From: Hyphomicrobium sp.
GTDB taxonomy: Bacteria; Pseudomonadota; Alphaproteobacteria; Rhizobiales; Hyphomicrobiaceae
Reading direction: 5' to 3'
Length of the DNA: 64,000 nucleotides
Assembly: GCA_030148725.1 (NCBI GenBank)
Contig: JASBSU010000012.1
Coordinates: 109,360-173,359, forward strand
Shown: positions 46,729-56,297 of the stretch, piece by piece
Layout: every line of letters starts with the position of its first letter
How positions within the stretch are numbered: the first letter of the stretch is position 1
Position numbers and translations under genes: made by a program
Notes under the pieces: model-generated
What the model saw: only the letters and a program-made list of their open reading frames with translations
Told to the model about the DNA's origin: nothing
Database searches by the model: none

Positions 46729-47613
46729 TCAATCGAGAGGCCGATCCGGCGGATGCCCGAACGGGCGTCTGAGCTCGGCATAGGTCTGGCGCGCCGGCAC
46801 CGCCACGATATCGCGCTCCGGCCAGCGCAGGGCCGTCAGCTTGCCTCCGAACACGCAGCCGGTATCGATGCACAGAGTGTTGTTCTGCCAAATCGCCTCG
46901 GCGACCGGCGTGTGCCCGTAGACGACGGCGGTATTGCCGCGGTACTCCGCAGCCCAATTGTAGCGCTCCGGCAGACCGTCCGCGCCAACTTGCCCCGACG
47001 TCTCGCCGAACAGGCCGAAGTCGTGCGCACGCGGAAAGGTCCGCCCGAGCATGTCTTCGCGAATGCCGGCGTGGGCTACGGCCAGCGCTCCGCCATCGAC
47101 CCATGCGTGGCTCGGCAGCTGACTGAGGAACGCGATGGCGCGCGATTTCAGCGATTCGCTCTCGCTCTTGAGCTGCCGTATCGTGCGCTCGAGGCCGCCG
47201 CCGATCTTGACCTTGTTGCCCCTGAGCCAGCGCAGCAGCTTGTCGTCGTGATTGCCCGCAACGACGAACGCGTGTCCCGCTGCAGCCATATCCATGACGA
47301 TACGCAGCACGTCGGGCGAGTTGGGGCCGCGGTCAACGAGATCGCCGACGAAGAACGCCTGCCGCCCGGTTGGAGCGGTCGTCACTGCGCGACGTTCATC
47401 GCCGGAGCCTTCGAACCGCACGCCGTAACCTAGCGCGCGCAGAAGCGTGACCAGCTCGTCGACGCATCCATGCACGTCGCCGATGATGTCGAACGGCCCC
47501 GTTTCGTGGCGCGAGTCTGCTTTGATGGTCGAATGAGGAAGTGACGACATCTCGTTCGGCAATGATTGTCTACCCGACGCGCGGGAGGACGGCACTCCGC
47601 TCCCGGCGCTCAT
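46729..47613 (-). CDS. Calcineurin-like metallophosphatase
   Basis: The 294-residue protein has the metallophosphoesterase motifs DIIGDVHGC, GDLVDRGPNS, GNHDDKLL and YGHTPV, so the two-metal site is complete. It resembles serine/threonine protein phosphatases and Ap4A hydrolases (PrpE/ApaH type); the substrate cannot be told. The ATG at 47613 overlaps the glcF stop as ATGA with GAGGA upstream, suggesting coupling to glcDEF; an internal ATG at 47550 is also possible. The active domain starts only at about residue 43. Confidence 0.85.
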   Translation of the reverse strand: MSAGSGVPSSRASGRQSLPNEMSSLPHSTIKADSRHETGPFDIIGDVHGCVDELVTLLRALGYGVRFEGSGDERRAVTTAPTGRQAFFVGDLVDRGPNSPDVLRIVMDMAAAGHAFVVAGNHDDKLLRWLRGNKVKIGGGLERTIRQLKSESESLKSRAIAFLSQLPSHAWVDGGALAVAHAGIREDMLGRTFPRAHDFGLFGETSGQVGADGLPERYNWAAEYRGNTAVVYGHTPVAEAIWQNNTLCIDTGCVFGGKLTALRWPERDIVAVPARQTYAELRRPFGHPPDRPLD

Positions 47614-48977
47614 GCGTGAATGAAGTCCTCGGCGCGCCTCTGCTTGGGCTCTGGCACATTCGAGACGAAGCGCGCAAGTCCCTCGAGGCCGCGCGGCACC
47701 GGACCGCCATACGCCCAATCGAGCAATTCTACGGTGTGCACCACGGGAACGTCGACCTGACCGGTCAACTGCGTGATGCAGCCGATGTTGCCTGCGGCAA
47801 CGAGGTCCGGCTTGACCCGCTTGATGTTCTTCGCCTTCCGGTCGCGCAGTTCGCCGGCGATCTCAGGCTGCATGATGTTATAGGTTCCGGCAGAGCCGCA
47901 GCAGATGTGCGACTCTGGAATGTCGACGACGCTGTATCCGGCTTTGGAAAGCAGCTCGCGTGGTTGTTCCTTGATCCTTTGACCGTGCTGCAGCGAACAG
48001 GCGGGGTGATAGGCGATGCGCAACGACGACCAGCGCTTCGGCGCCCCCAGCTCGTACTCGCCCAGAAACTCCGACACGTCCCGTGCCAGCGAAGCGATGC
48101 GGGCGGCGCGCGCGGCATATTCCGGCTCGCGCTTCAGCAGATGTCCGTAGTCCTTCAGCATCGTTCCGCAGCCGGAGGCGTTGGAGATGATGGCGTCCAC
48201 CGGGCCCTTTTCGAGTTCCTTCGACCACGCATCGACGTTGCGCTTTGCAAACGCGACGGCGCTGGCTTCGTCACCGAGATGGTAGGTAAGCGCACCGCAG
48301 CAGCCCGAGCCGGCCGACACGGTGACGTCCACGCCACGGCGCGCCAGAAGCCGGATCGTCGAATCGTTGATGCCGGGCCGCAGCACCTGCTGCGCGCAAC
48401 CCGCGAGCATAATGACACGCGCGCGCCGTTCGTCCTCGGTCGCCGCCGTGCCGGGCCCTTCGAATTTGGGCGACGGAGGCAGCACCGGCGGCGCCAGCTC
48501 GATCATGGCGGCGAGCTGCTTTAGGCCAAACCGGCGCAGCATGTTGAGCCACGGCCTCCCCAGCGGCGCCAGCCGCACCGCCAAACGGAACCGCTCGGGA
48601 TATGGCAGCACGCGCGCCAGAAGCTGCCGCACGAACCGCTCCTTGAACGGGCGCGGCGCCGTCTGTTCCACATATCCACGCGCCAGGTCGATCAGGTGCA
48701 TGTAGTCGACGCCGCTCGGGCACGTGGTCATGCAGGAAAGGCACGACAGGCAGCGGTCGAGATGATGCTGCACCTCGGGACTGGCAGGCGCGTTGTCCTC
48801 CAGCATGTCCTTGATGAGATAGATGCGGCCGCGCGGGCTGTCGCGTTCGTCGCCGAGCAGCACGTAGGTCGGGCACGTCGCCGTGCACAGTCCGCAATGC
48901 ACGCAGCGGCGCAGGATCGCGTCGGCTTCCGCAACGCGCGGGTTCTGCAGCTGCTCGGGCGTGAAGTTGGTCTGCAT
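47610..48977 (-). CDS. glcF: Glycolate oxidase iron-sulfur subunit
   Basis: The 455-residue protein has two 4Fe-4S motifs (CVHCGLCTATCP and CLSCLSCMTTCP) and two C-terminal cysteine-rich CCG domains (GCCGALTYH, CCGSAGTYN). It passes electrons from GlcD/GlcE toward quinone. It is the last glc subunit in order D-E-F, 10 bp after glcE. Confidence 0.95.
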   Translation of the reverse strand: MQTNFTPEQLQNPRVAEADAILRRCVHCGLCTATCPTYVLLGDERDSPRGRIYLIKDMLEDNAPASPEVQHHLDRCLSCLSCMTTCPSGVDYMHLIDLARGYVEQTAPRPFKERFVRQLLARVLPYPERFRLAVRLAPLGRPWLNMLRRFGLKQLAAMIELAPPVLPPSPKFEGPGTAATEDERRARVIMLAGCAQQVLRPGINDSTIRLLARRGVDVTVSAGSGCCGALTYHLGDEASAVAFAKRNVDAWSKELEKGPVDAIISNASGCGTMLKDYGHLLKREPEYAARAARIASLARDVSEFLGEYELGAPKRWSSLRIAYHPACSLQHGQRIKEQPRELLSKAGYSVVDIPESHICCGSAGTYNIMQPEIAGELRDRKAKNIKRVKPDLVAAGNIGCITQLTGQVDVPVVHTVELLDWAYGGPVPRGLEGLARFVSNVPEPKQRRAEDFIHA

Positions 48978-48987
48978 TGCCCTTGCC

Positions 48988-50208
48988 TTACAGGTTGGCG
49001 TACATCCGGCCGGGATTCAGGATACCAGCCGGATCGAACGCGGCTTTGAGACCACGGGTAAGCCGTTCGAGCGGCGGGCTCAAGGGCTGGAACACCTCGA
49101 CCGACGCGCGGACGGAAGGTTCTGCACGGATCAGCATGGCGTGGCCGCCGTGAATGGCCGTGACACGCCGTATCTCCGCCGTGCCGGCATCGGCGGTCGC
49201 CGGAACCTCCAGCCAGATCAGCGAGCCACCCCAGTCGTAGAAGGCTTCGGCAGGCATGTACCGCTTGATGGCGGCGACGAGTTTGGGCGCCGTCGTTGGC
49301 TTGGTCGAAATCCGCCACAGCAGCGTCGGACGGTTCGGCATGACCGACAGCCGGCGGAGCTCGCCCCAGAATTCCAGCGTCTCGCGGTGGTCGAGCTCCA
49401 GCGCCTTGCCGTAAACCTTCAGCGCCTCTTTCAGTCGGTGCTTGCGACCGCTGACGGCTGACGAGAAATTCTCGAGCCGCAGCGCCGTGATCGATTTGTT
49501 GAGGGACCGCAGCCCCGGATGATTGAGCCGCTCCGCGACGGAAGCCTGCAGATGCACCGCGCCGGAAACTTCCACGGGCAATGCCATCGCAACCGACAGC
49601 AGCTCGAGCGCCAGATTGTCGGGCAGGCCCAGAAACACGATCGTCGCCGCCGTCTCGGGCCACGGGATGACCTTGAACGTCACCTCGGTGAGCACCGCCA
49701 GCGTGCCCCAGCTCCCGCTCAGGCCGCGCGCGACGTCATAACCGGTGACGTTTTTCATGACCCGGCCGCCGGCCTGGAACATCTCGGCGCGGCCGTTGAC
49801 CCCCCTGACGCCGAGCAGGTGATCGCGCGCCGCGCCGTGCAGGATGCGCCGTGCGCCGGACATGTTGGTGGCGAAAACGGCGCCGATGGTCTGCGCGCCC
49901 TGCGGGCCGCCGGTCGCGGGACCAAGGTCGATCGGCTCGAACGGCAGCATCTGGCCGCGCGCTGCAAGCTCGGCTTCGATATGCGACAGCGTCGTGCCGG
50001 CGCGGGCCGACATAACGAGTTCGTTCGGCTCATAGAGCGAGATGCCGCGCAGCGACGTCGTCGTGACCGTCACCGTACCATCGACGGGACGCCCGATAGC
50101 GCGTTTGCTTCCCGACCCGATGATCTCGATCGGCACGCGCCTTTCGGCACATCCCGCGATGACAAACTGAAGCTCCCAGTCCGCGGCCGGGCGTTGCAGA
50201 TCGCTCAA
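48988..50208 (-). CDS. glcE: Glycolate oxidase FAD-binding subunit
   Basis: The 406-residue protein is a PCMH-type FAD protein that pairs with GlcD. Visible features are PFEPIDLGPATGGPQGAQTIG and GRVMKNVTGYDVARGLSGSWG. The TTG at 50208 is the likely start: AAGGAG lies eight bases upstream, and the frame beyond it runs into glcD. The stop of glcD is 10 bp before it. Confidence 0.93.
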   Translation of the reverse strand: MSDLQRPAADWELQFVIAGCAERRVPIEIIGSGSKRAIGRPVDGTVTVTTTSLRGISLYEPNELVMSARAGTTLSHIEAELAARGQMLPFEPIDLGPATGGPQGAQTIGAVFATNMSGARRILHGAARDHLLGVRGVNGRAEMFQAGGRVMKNVTGYDVARGLSGSWGTLAVLTEVTFKVIPWPETAATIVFLGLPDNLALELLSVAMALPVEVSGAVHLQASVAERLNHPGLRSLNKSITALRLENFSSAVSGRKHRLKEALKVYGKALELDHRETLEFWGELRRLSVMPNRPTLLWRISTKPTTAPKLVAAIKRYMPAEAFYDWGGSLIWLEVPATADAGTAEIRRVTAIHGGHAMLIRAEPSVRASVEVFQPLSPPLERLTRGLKAAFDPAGILNPGRMYANL

Positions 50209-50218
50209 TGCTCTCTCC

Positions 50219-51685
50219 TTAGGCCGCCTGGTCCGCCGCAGCACTCGCGCGGCTCGCTTCCAGCGCGCTTAGTGGGAAGACCTTGCCGGGGTTCAACTGC
50301 CAGTTGGGGTCGAACACGCTCTTGATGCGCATCTGCACGGCAAGGTCGGAGGGTGTGTATTGCACGTCCATGAGGTCGCGTTTCTCGATGCCGACCCCGT
50401 GCTCCCCGGTGAGACAGCCACCGACCGACACGCACAGCCTCAGGATCTCGGCGCCCGCCAATTCCGCGCGGCGCGCCTCGTCGGCATCGTTGGCATTGTA
50501 GAGGATCAAGGGGTGCAGGTTGCCATCGCCGGCATGGAAGACGTTCGCGACCTTCAATCGGTGCTCCGCGCAGATCTGCGCGATGCGGCTCAGCACTTCC
50601 GGCAGTCGCCCAAGCGGGATCGTCCCATCCATGCAATAGTAGTCCGAGATGCGCCCCATGGCGCCGAACGCGGCCTTGCGGCCTTTCCATATGCGCGCGC
50701 TGTGCTCGGGCGAGGTGCTGGCTTCGACCACTTTCGGATCGAACGATCGCGCAATGTCGACGATGTCGCGGAGTAGCCGCGTCGTCTCCTCCTCGTAGCC
50801 TTCGACTTCGACGATGAGCAGCGCTTCGACATCGAGCGGATAGCCGGCTTTGGCATAGGCTTCGCACACCGCGATCGCCGGCCTGTCCATGTATTCGATG
50901 GCAACCGGGATGATGCCGGAGCCGATGATGGCGGCGACACATTGTCCCGCCGCTTCGCATGACGAGAACCCGAGCATCACCGGGCGCGCGGATTCGGCGC
51001 GCGGCAGAATTCTCAAGGTCGCCTCGGTGACGATTCCGAACTGGCCTTCCGAGCCGACGATCAGCGCCAGGAAGTCGTAGCCCTCTGCATCCGGGTAGGC
51101 TCCCCCAACATCGACGATCTCGCCGTCGATGAGCACCATCTTGACGCCGAGAACGTTGTTCGTGGTGACGCCGTATTTCAGGCAGTGCGCACCACCAGAG
51201 TTCATGGCGAGGTTCCCGCCGACCGTGCATGCGAGCTGGCTCGACGGATCGGGCGCGTAGAAGAAGCCTTCCGCCGACACGGCGTCTGTGATGGCGAGAT
51301 TGGTGATACCGCTCTCAACCGTAATCGTACGATTGACGAAGTCCGCGTCGAGAACGCGGTTCATTCGCGACATGCCGATGACGATCGAATCCGCCATGGG
51401 CAGAGCACCGCCGCACAGCGACGTCCCGGCGCCGCGCGGGACGACCTTGAGACCGTTCCGATGGCAGTACTTCAGGACTTTGGATACGTCCTCGGTGCTG
51501 CGCGGCAACACGACAACCATCGGCGCCTGCCGATACGCAGTGAGCGCGTCAGCCTCGAAAGCGCGGCGCCCTTCCTCTTCGGAGATGACACCGTCAACAC
51601 CGATCAGTGCCTCAAGGTCCTTGATGATGGCACTGCTCCGGTCGAGTACGGCCTGGTCAGGTTCCGGCATCCTCGACAGCGTCAT
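50219..51685 (-). CDS. glcD: Glycolate oxidase subunit GlcD
   Basis: The 488-residue FAD-dependent dehydrogenase has the PCMH FAD loop VPRGAGTSLCGGALP and ends in the FAD-oxidase C domain with HAGDGNLHPLILY and GGCLTGEHGVGIEKRD. With GlcE and GlcF it oxidises glycolate to glyoxylate. D-lactate is a possible second substrate. It heads the minus-strand operon and faces a LysR gene. Confidence 0.95.
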   Translation of the reverse strand: MTLSRMPEPDQAVLDRSSAIIKDLEALIGVDGVISEEEGRRAFEADALTAYRQAPMVVVLPRSTEDVSKVLKYCHRNGLKVVPRGAGTSLCGGALPMADSIVIGMSRMNRVLDADFVNRTITVESGITNLAITDAVSAEGFFYAPDPSSQLACTVGGNLAMNSGGAHCLKYGVTTNNVLGVKMVLIDGEIVDVGGAYPDAEGYDFLALIVGSEGQFGIVTEATLRILPRAESARPVMLGFSSCEAAGQCVAAIIGSGIIPVAIEYMDRPAIAVCEAYAKAGYPLDVEALLIVEVEGYEEETTRLLRDIVDIARSFDPKVVEASTSPEHSARIWKGRKAAFGAMGRISDYYCMDGTIPLGRLPEVLSRIAQICAEHRLKVANVFHAGDGNLHPLILYNANDADEARRAELAGAEILRLCVSVGGCLTGEHGVGIEKRDLMDVQYTPSDLAVQMRIKSVFDPNWQLNPGKVFPLSALEASRASAAADQAA

Positions 51686-51906
51686 GCAATTCTCCAGCTT
51701 GATTCAGGAGCTGCGACCGACTCACAGAATTTGAGTATCGCACTTTGGCTCACTCCTGCCATACTGCAGGCGTTAGACGACAGTACAGCTTTTCGGCCTT
51801 TCAACCGATACCTTATTGTTCCTGCAGTTCATATTTTTGGCGTTGTACGCCGCCCGACAGCTTGGCCTCGGCGCCAGGACTCCACCACGTAGGATGGGGG
51901 AATAAA
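51686..51906. promoter_or_regulatory. Divergent promoter region between glcD and LysR
   Basis: The 221-bp gap holds the starts of two opposite transcripts. LysR proteins often bind such spaces. A short GGCG-TTGTA-CGCC palindrome at 51839-51851 and the related CTGCAG pieces near 51768 and 51822 are candidate operators, but no clear T-N11-A box stands out. Inference only. Confidence 0.4.
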
Positions 51907-52908
51907 GTGCTTTCAATTGGTGATTTAGAGATTTTTGCACGCGTCGCCCGCACCGGCAACATGTCCGCCGCGGGTAGGGAAATGGGGCTTGCACCTGCCG
52001 TCATATCGAAGCGGATCAGCCACCTCGAGACCAAGCTCGGGACGCGGCTTTTTCAGCGCACGACCCGGCAGCTCACGTTGACGGAAACGGGCTCGGGCTA
52101 CTTCAAGCGCGTGCTCGACATCCTCAATCTGTGCGAGGAAGCCGAAGACTTCATCAGCCGCGGCAATGTCACGCCACGCGGCGTGTTGAAGGTGAGCGTG
52201 CCGACGACGTTCTCCCGTCTTCACGTTGCGCCGCACATGTATGCCTTCCTCGCGCGGTACCCGGAAATTAGGCTCGATTTTCAGGTCGGCGACGCCGATG
52301 TCGACATCATCCGCGACGGCTTCGACCTCGCCATTCGCATTGGCGAATTGCAGGATTCAACTTTGGTGGCGCGCCGCCTCGCGCCGGACACGCGGTTCAT
52401 GTGCGCGACGCCGGCATACCTTGCGACATTCGGAACGCCTCACGATCTCGCCGACCTGGAGCAGCACAACTGCCTCGCGTCTGCCACCGACGAGATATGG
52501 AAGCTGCAGGGTCCGAAGGGCGAGCACCACGTCCGGCCGCAAGGTAAGGTGCGCAGCAACTCGTCGGATTTCGTTGGTGGGCTTATTCTGTCGGGCGCGG
52601 GCATCGGGATGCTGTCGACCTGGGACGCCGGCCCGGCCCTGCGCGACGGTCGCCTTCGGACGGTGCTGCCGGAATACGCGGGTGTAAAAAGCAGGGCGGT
52701 CTACGCTGTTTACCCGAGCCGCGAATTCGTCCCGGCGAAGGTCGGCATTTTCATCGACTTCCTCACCCAGCTCTATGGCCCTGATCCCTATTGGGAAAGG
52801 GATCTGAACTTATCCTCGGACCACGCAACGCGGGGAAAGGCGCGCAGGCGCCGAGGTGCTGTCCTCGCAAGCCCCCTGGTGCGCGCGCAATCTGCTGGGC
52901 GACGTTGA
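51907..52908 (+). CDS. LysR-family transcriptional regulator
   Basis: The 333-residue protein has an N-terminal winged-helix (MSAAGREMGLAPAVISKRISHLETKLGTRLFQRTTR) and a C-terminal ligand-binding domain. The GTG at 51907 was chosen because the frame beyond has no typical N-terminus; a GGGGG lies upstream. Because it is divergent from glcDEF it may control that operon in response to glycolate or a related acid. It could equally act on the cytochrome and lut genes downstream. Confidence 0.88.
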   Translation: MLSIGDLEIFARVARTGNMSAAGREMGLAPAVISKRISHLETKLGTRLFQRTTRQLTLTETGSGYFKRVLDILNLCEEAEDFISRGNVTPRGVLKVSVPTTFSRLHVAPHMYAFLARYPEIRLDFQVGDADVDIIRDGFDLAIRIGELQDSTLVARRLAPDTRFMCATPAYLATFGTPHDLADLEQHNCLASATDEIWKLQGPKGEHHVRPQGKVRSNSSDFVGGLILSGAGIGMLSTWDAGPALRDGRLRTVLPEYAGVKSRAVYAVYPSREFVPAKVGIFIDFLTQLYGPDPYWERDLNLSSDHATRGKARRRRGAVLASPLVRAQSAGRR

Positions 52909-52965
52909 TCTGCCTTGATCGACGGCTAGGCTTTTGCTGATGTGCCGTGGACAGGGGAGGACCAC

Positions 52966-53346
52966 ATGAAGCCCAGAGTGTATCTCGCGACCGCGGCGTT
53001 GCTGATGCTGTCGGGGGCGCCACTGGCCGCTCAAGATGCCTCGAAGGGAGAAGCTGTATTCAAGCGTTGCCGCGCCTGCCATGCGATCGGCCCGGGCGCC
53101 GCCAACAAGGCGGGCCCAGCTTTGACCGGCATCGTCGGCCGCAAGGCTGGCACCGTCCCTGGCTTCAACTACTCCGACGCCATGAAGGCTGCCGGAGCTG
53201 GCGGCCTCACCTGGACCGACGACAAGCTGGCACAATTCCTCGAGGCGCCTGATACGACCATCCCTGGCAACGTCATGGCGTCGGCCGGTATCAAGAATCC
53301 GACCGACCGCGCCGATCTTATCGCTTTCCTCAAGCTGCACAGGTAG
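52966..53346 (+). CDS. Cytochrome c2-like soluble c-type cytochrome
   Basis: The 126-residue protein has a signal peptide ending near LAA-QD, heme motif CRACH at 35-39 and the axial Met in GNVMASAG. It is a class I cytochrome of the c2/c550 type that would carry electrons in the periplasm. GGAGG lies six bases before the ATG at 52966. Place between a LysR gene and lutABC suggests a link to carboxylate oxidation, but it could serve general respiration. Confidence 0.92.
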   Translation: MKPRVYLATAALLMLSGAPLAAQDASKGEAVFKRCRACHAIGPGAANKAGPALTGIVGRKAGTVPGFNYSDAMKAAGAGGLTWTDDKLAQFLEAPDTTIPGNVMASAGIKNPTDRADLIAFLKLHR

Positions 53347-53398
53347 ACCGCTACAGCGCGGCGAAAACGACGGCCGCATAGCTCCAGGCGCGCGACCG

Positions 53399-54181
53399 AT
53401 GACCGATGGTTATGCAAGACGGCCCCGTGTCGGACTCTTCGTCACCTGCCTTGTCGACTTGATGCGCCCATCCGTCGGCTTTGCGGCGGCGCGCCTTCTG
53501 CATGAGGCGGGCTGCGAGGTCGTCGTTCCACGTGCACAGACGTGCTGCGGACAACCCGCCTACAACAGCGGCGACCGTGAGAGTGCCAAGACGCTGGCGC
53601 TCGCCACCATCGCAGCGTTCGAGGGGCTGGACTACGTCGTCGCGCCGTCCGGTTCCTGCGCCGCCATGCTCAAGCTGCACTACCCGCGCTTGATGTCGGG
53701 CGACGACGATTCAGAGCGGCGTGCGCGAGGCTTTGCCGAACGCGTGCACGAACTCCTGTCGTTCCTCGTCGATGTGCGCGGCCTGGCGTCGGTGCCTGGC
53801 AATTACGCGGGCAAAGTCACCTATCACGACGGGTGCTCGGGCCTGCGCGAGTTGAAGGTCAGCGGGCAGCCGCGCCAGCTGCTTGCGATGATGCCGGAAA
53901 TCGAGCTGATCGAGATGCCGGCGACGCAAGCCTGCTGCGGTTTCGGCGGCCTCTTCTCGATCAAGTTTCCGGACATCTCCAACGCCATGGTCAGCGCCAA
54001 GACGGCCAGCATCGATCAGGTCGCGCCGGAGCTGGTTTTGGCGGGAGACCTCGGCTGCCTGATGAACATTGCCGGCAAGCTGTCCCGGCAGGGTTCGAAG
54101 ATCGGATGCCGGCACGTCGCGGAGGTGCTGGCAGGTGAGACCGCGGACCCGCCAATCGCGCACCCGCGAGCCGCGTCGTGA
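53399..54181 (+). CDS. lutA: Lactate utilisation protein LutA (CCG-domain Fe-S protein)
   Basis: The 260-residue protein has two CCG domains (AQTCCGQPAYNSG and TQACCGFGGLFSIKFPDIS), as in LutA/LldE. With LutB and LutC it forms a non-flavin L-lactate dehydrogenase. There is no clear ribosome binding site at the ATG. Its stop overlaps lutB by four bases (GTGA). Confidence 0.93.
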   Translation: MTDGYARRPRVGLFVTCLVDLMRPSVGFAAARLLHEAGCEVVVPRAQTCCGQPAYNSGDRESAKTLALATIAAFEGLDYVVAPSGSCAAMLKLHYPRLMSGDDDSERRARGFAERVHELLSFLVDVRGLASVPGNYAGKVTYHDGCSGLRELKVSGQPRQLLAMMPEIELIEMPATQACCGFGGLFSIKFPDISNAMVSAKTASIDQVAPELVLAGDLGCLMNIAGKLSRQGSKIGCRHVAEVLAGETADPPIAHPRAAS

Positions 54182-55605
54182 CTAAAACCGCCGCCTTTGA
54201 AGCCGGCGTATCCGCTGCGCTCGCCAACGAGGCATTGCAGCACGCCTTGGCCGACGTTCCGGCTGGTTTCGTTGCCGGCCGTGCCCGCCAGAAGGCGGCA
54301 CTTCCCGAGTTCGAGGGACTGCGCCGCACCGCGCGCGATATCCGCGATCATACGCTGGCGCACCTTGACGCCTATCTTGAGGAGTTCGAGCGCAACGCCG
54401 TCAGCGCCGGCAGCACGGTGCACTGGGCAGCGACGGCGGACGAGGCGCGCGAAGTCGTCCTTTCAATCTGCCGCGCCGCGGGCGCGCGCACCATCGCCAA
54501 GAGTAAGTCGATGGTCTCCGAGGAGATCGCGCTCAACGCGGCTCTCGAGGCGCAGGCGATGGAGGTCGTCGAGACCGACCTCGGCGAGTACCTCATTCAA
54601 CTTCGAGGCGAGCGCCCCAGCCACATCATTGCGCCGGCGATCCATCTGCGCGCCGGCGATGTTGCGGACGAGTTCCGACTTCGCCACGACCACCTCGACG
54701 CCAGCCGCGATCTGGCGACGCCGGAGGTCATGGTCGCAGAGGCGCGCAGCGTGCTGCGCGAGAAGTTCCTCGCCGCCGACGTCGGCATTACCGGAGCAAA
54801 TTTTCTGGTGGCTGAGACCGGGTCGGCCATCATCGTCACCAACGAGGGCAATGCCGACCTGACGATGTCGCTGCCGAAGGTGCACATCGTGCTGACGACG
54901 ATCGACAAGCTGGTCCCGACGCTCGCCGACGCCTGGCCGCTGCTGCGCCTGCTCGCGCGGTCCGCGACCGGACAGGCGTTCACCGCCTATACGACCATCG
55001 TCACGGGTCCGCGCCGCCCTGAAGACGATGCCGGGCCGCAGAGCTGTCATGTCATCCTCTTGGACAATGGACGCTCGGAGCTTTTGCAGAGCGAGTTTCG
55101 CCCCATCTTGCGCTGCATACGCTGCGGCGCCTGTATGAACCACTGCCCGGTCTATTGCGCCATCGGTGGCCACGCATACGACTCCGTCTATCCGGGGCCG
55201 ATCGGGGCCGTGCTGACACCGGCGCTCGCTGGCGTCGGCGAGGCCGGCCATCTCGCCCAGGCATCGACATTCTGCGGTCGCTGCGAGGAGGTTTGCCCTG
55301 TCGAGATCCCCCTCGTCTCGATGCTGCGTGGCTGGCGCGAGCAGGCGTTTGCGGCATCCGATGACTGGCGCAGCCGGACGTTTTTGCGAGCCTGGGTGCA
55401 ACTCGCCAAGCGTCCACGCGCCTACGGGCTTGCGGCCCGTATCGCCGCGGCAATTCTGTCCGCCTTGGCGGGCGCCAAGGGCATCCTCCGTCGGCTCCCG
55501 TTCGGCGAGCGCTGGACGCGGCAGCGCGACTTCCCCGCACCGCAGGGCACAACTTTCCAGGATCTCTGGAAGCGGCGCGAGCGGGATGAAGGGCCGGCGC
55601 CATGA
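54178..55605 (+). CDS. lutB: Lactate utilisation protein LutB (Fe-S, LUD domain)
   Basis: The 475-residue protein has a LUD domain in its first 300 residues (KSKSMVSEEIALN, VGITGANFLVAETGSAIIVTNEGN in pieces) and two 4Fe-4S motifs (CIRCGACMNHCPVY, CGRCEEVCPVEIP). It begins with GTG at 54178 and overlaps both neighbours, so lutABC is one operon. It would pass electrons from lactate onward. Confidence 0.94.
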   Translation: MTKTAAFEAGVSAALANEALQHALADVPAGFVAGRARQKAALPEFEGLRRTARDIRDHTLAHLDAYLEEFERNAVSAGSTVHWAATADEAREVVLSICRAAGARTIAKSKSMVSEEIALNAALEAQAMEVVETDLGEYLIQLRGERPSHIIAPAIHLRAGDVADEFRLRHDHLDASRDLATPEVMVAEARSVLREKFLAADVGITGANFLVAETGSAIIVTNEGNADLTMSLPKVHIVLTTIDKLVPTLADAWPLLRLLARSATGQAFTAYTTIVTGPRRPEDDAGPQSCHVILLDNGRSELLQSEFRPILRCIRCGACMNHCPVYCAIGGHAYDSVYPGPIGAVLTPALAGVGEAGHLAQASTFCGRCEEVCPVEIPLVSMLRGWREQAFAASDDWRSRTFLRAWVQLAKRPRAYGLAARIAAAILSALAGAKGILRRLPFGERWTRQRDFPAPQGTTFQDLWKRRERDEGPAP

Positions 55606-56282
55606 GCCGCAACCGCATCCTAAGCGCCGTCCGCGGGGCACTCGATCCGTCGCATGCTCCAGCGCGCCGCAGCGCGGCGTCCGCGCGGATCGCCTCGGCG
55701 CCGAAGCATCCAAGGCCGAACATCGCAAAGCTTGAAGGCGACGAACGAATAGCCCGCTTTGCGGAATGCCTCGCCGCGTTGGGTGTCGACCGCATCGAGG
55801 TGCAGGCCGCTGACGAAGTCCCCGCGGCAATCGCAACTTACCTTTCAGCGCGCGGGCTGCCGCTGCGTCTGCGGCGCGGCGAGGATAATATTCTCGCTTC
55901 GCTGCCGTGGCATCACGCATCCGATCTCGTCGTCGACATCGGTCCGGCGCAAGCTGATGACGCCGTCGGCCTTTCGCGTGCCCTCGCCGGCGCCGCCGAA
56001 ACGGGCACGCTCGCGCTCGCTTCGGGTCCGGGCAACCCAGTGACGTTAAGCTTCTTGCCGGACACGCACGTCGTCGTGCTGTGCGAGCAGGCAATCGTAG
56101 CCAGTTACGAGGACGCGATCGCCCGTGTCCTGGCCGAGAATGGAGGGGTCGTGCCCCGCACCATCAATCTCGTGACCGGTGCGTCGCGAACCGGCGATAT
56201 TGGCGGGAAGATCGTCATGGGCGCGCACGGACCGCGGCGGCTCGCTGTGATTTTGATCCGCGACGGCGCTCAACGGACGTGA
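55602..56282 (+). CDS. lutC: Lactate utilisation protein LutC (LUD domain)
   Basis: The 226-residue LUD-domain protein has the family pattern ALAGAAETGTLALASGPGNP and LSFLPDTHVVVL. It overlaps lutB as ATGA. The role of LutC in the complex is not well defined. The N-terminal 45 residues are basic and may be disordered. Confidence 0.92.
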   Translation: MSRNRILSAVRGALDPSHAPARRSAASARIASAPKHPRPNIAKLEGDERIARFAECLAALGVDRIEVQAADEVPAAIATYLSARGLPLRLRRGEDNILASLPWHHASDLVVDIGPAQADDAVGLSRALAGAAETGTLALASGPGNPVTLSFLPDTHVVVLCEQAIVASYEDAIARVLAENGGVVPRTINLVTGASRTGDIGGKIVMGAHGPRRLAVILIRDGAQRT

Positions 56283-56297
56283 GCTGACGTGTCTGTG

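Noticed and set aside
44644..47433. A 929-codon open frame on the plus strand opposite ubiA, hisS and the metallophosphatase
   Set aside because: It is antisense to three genes with full family motifs, and its translation is rich in His, Arg and Glu with no domain. Such mirror frames are common in high-GC DNA.
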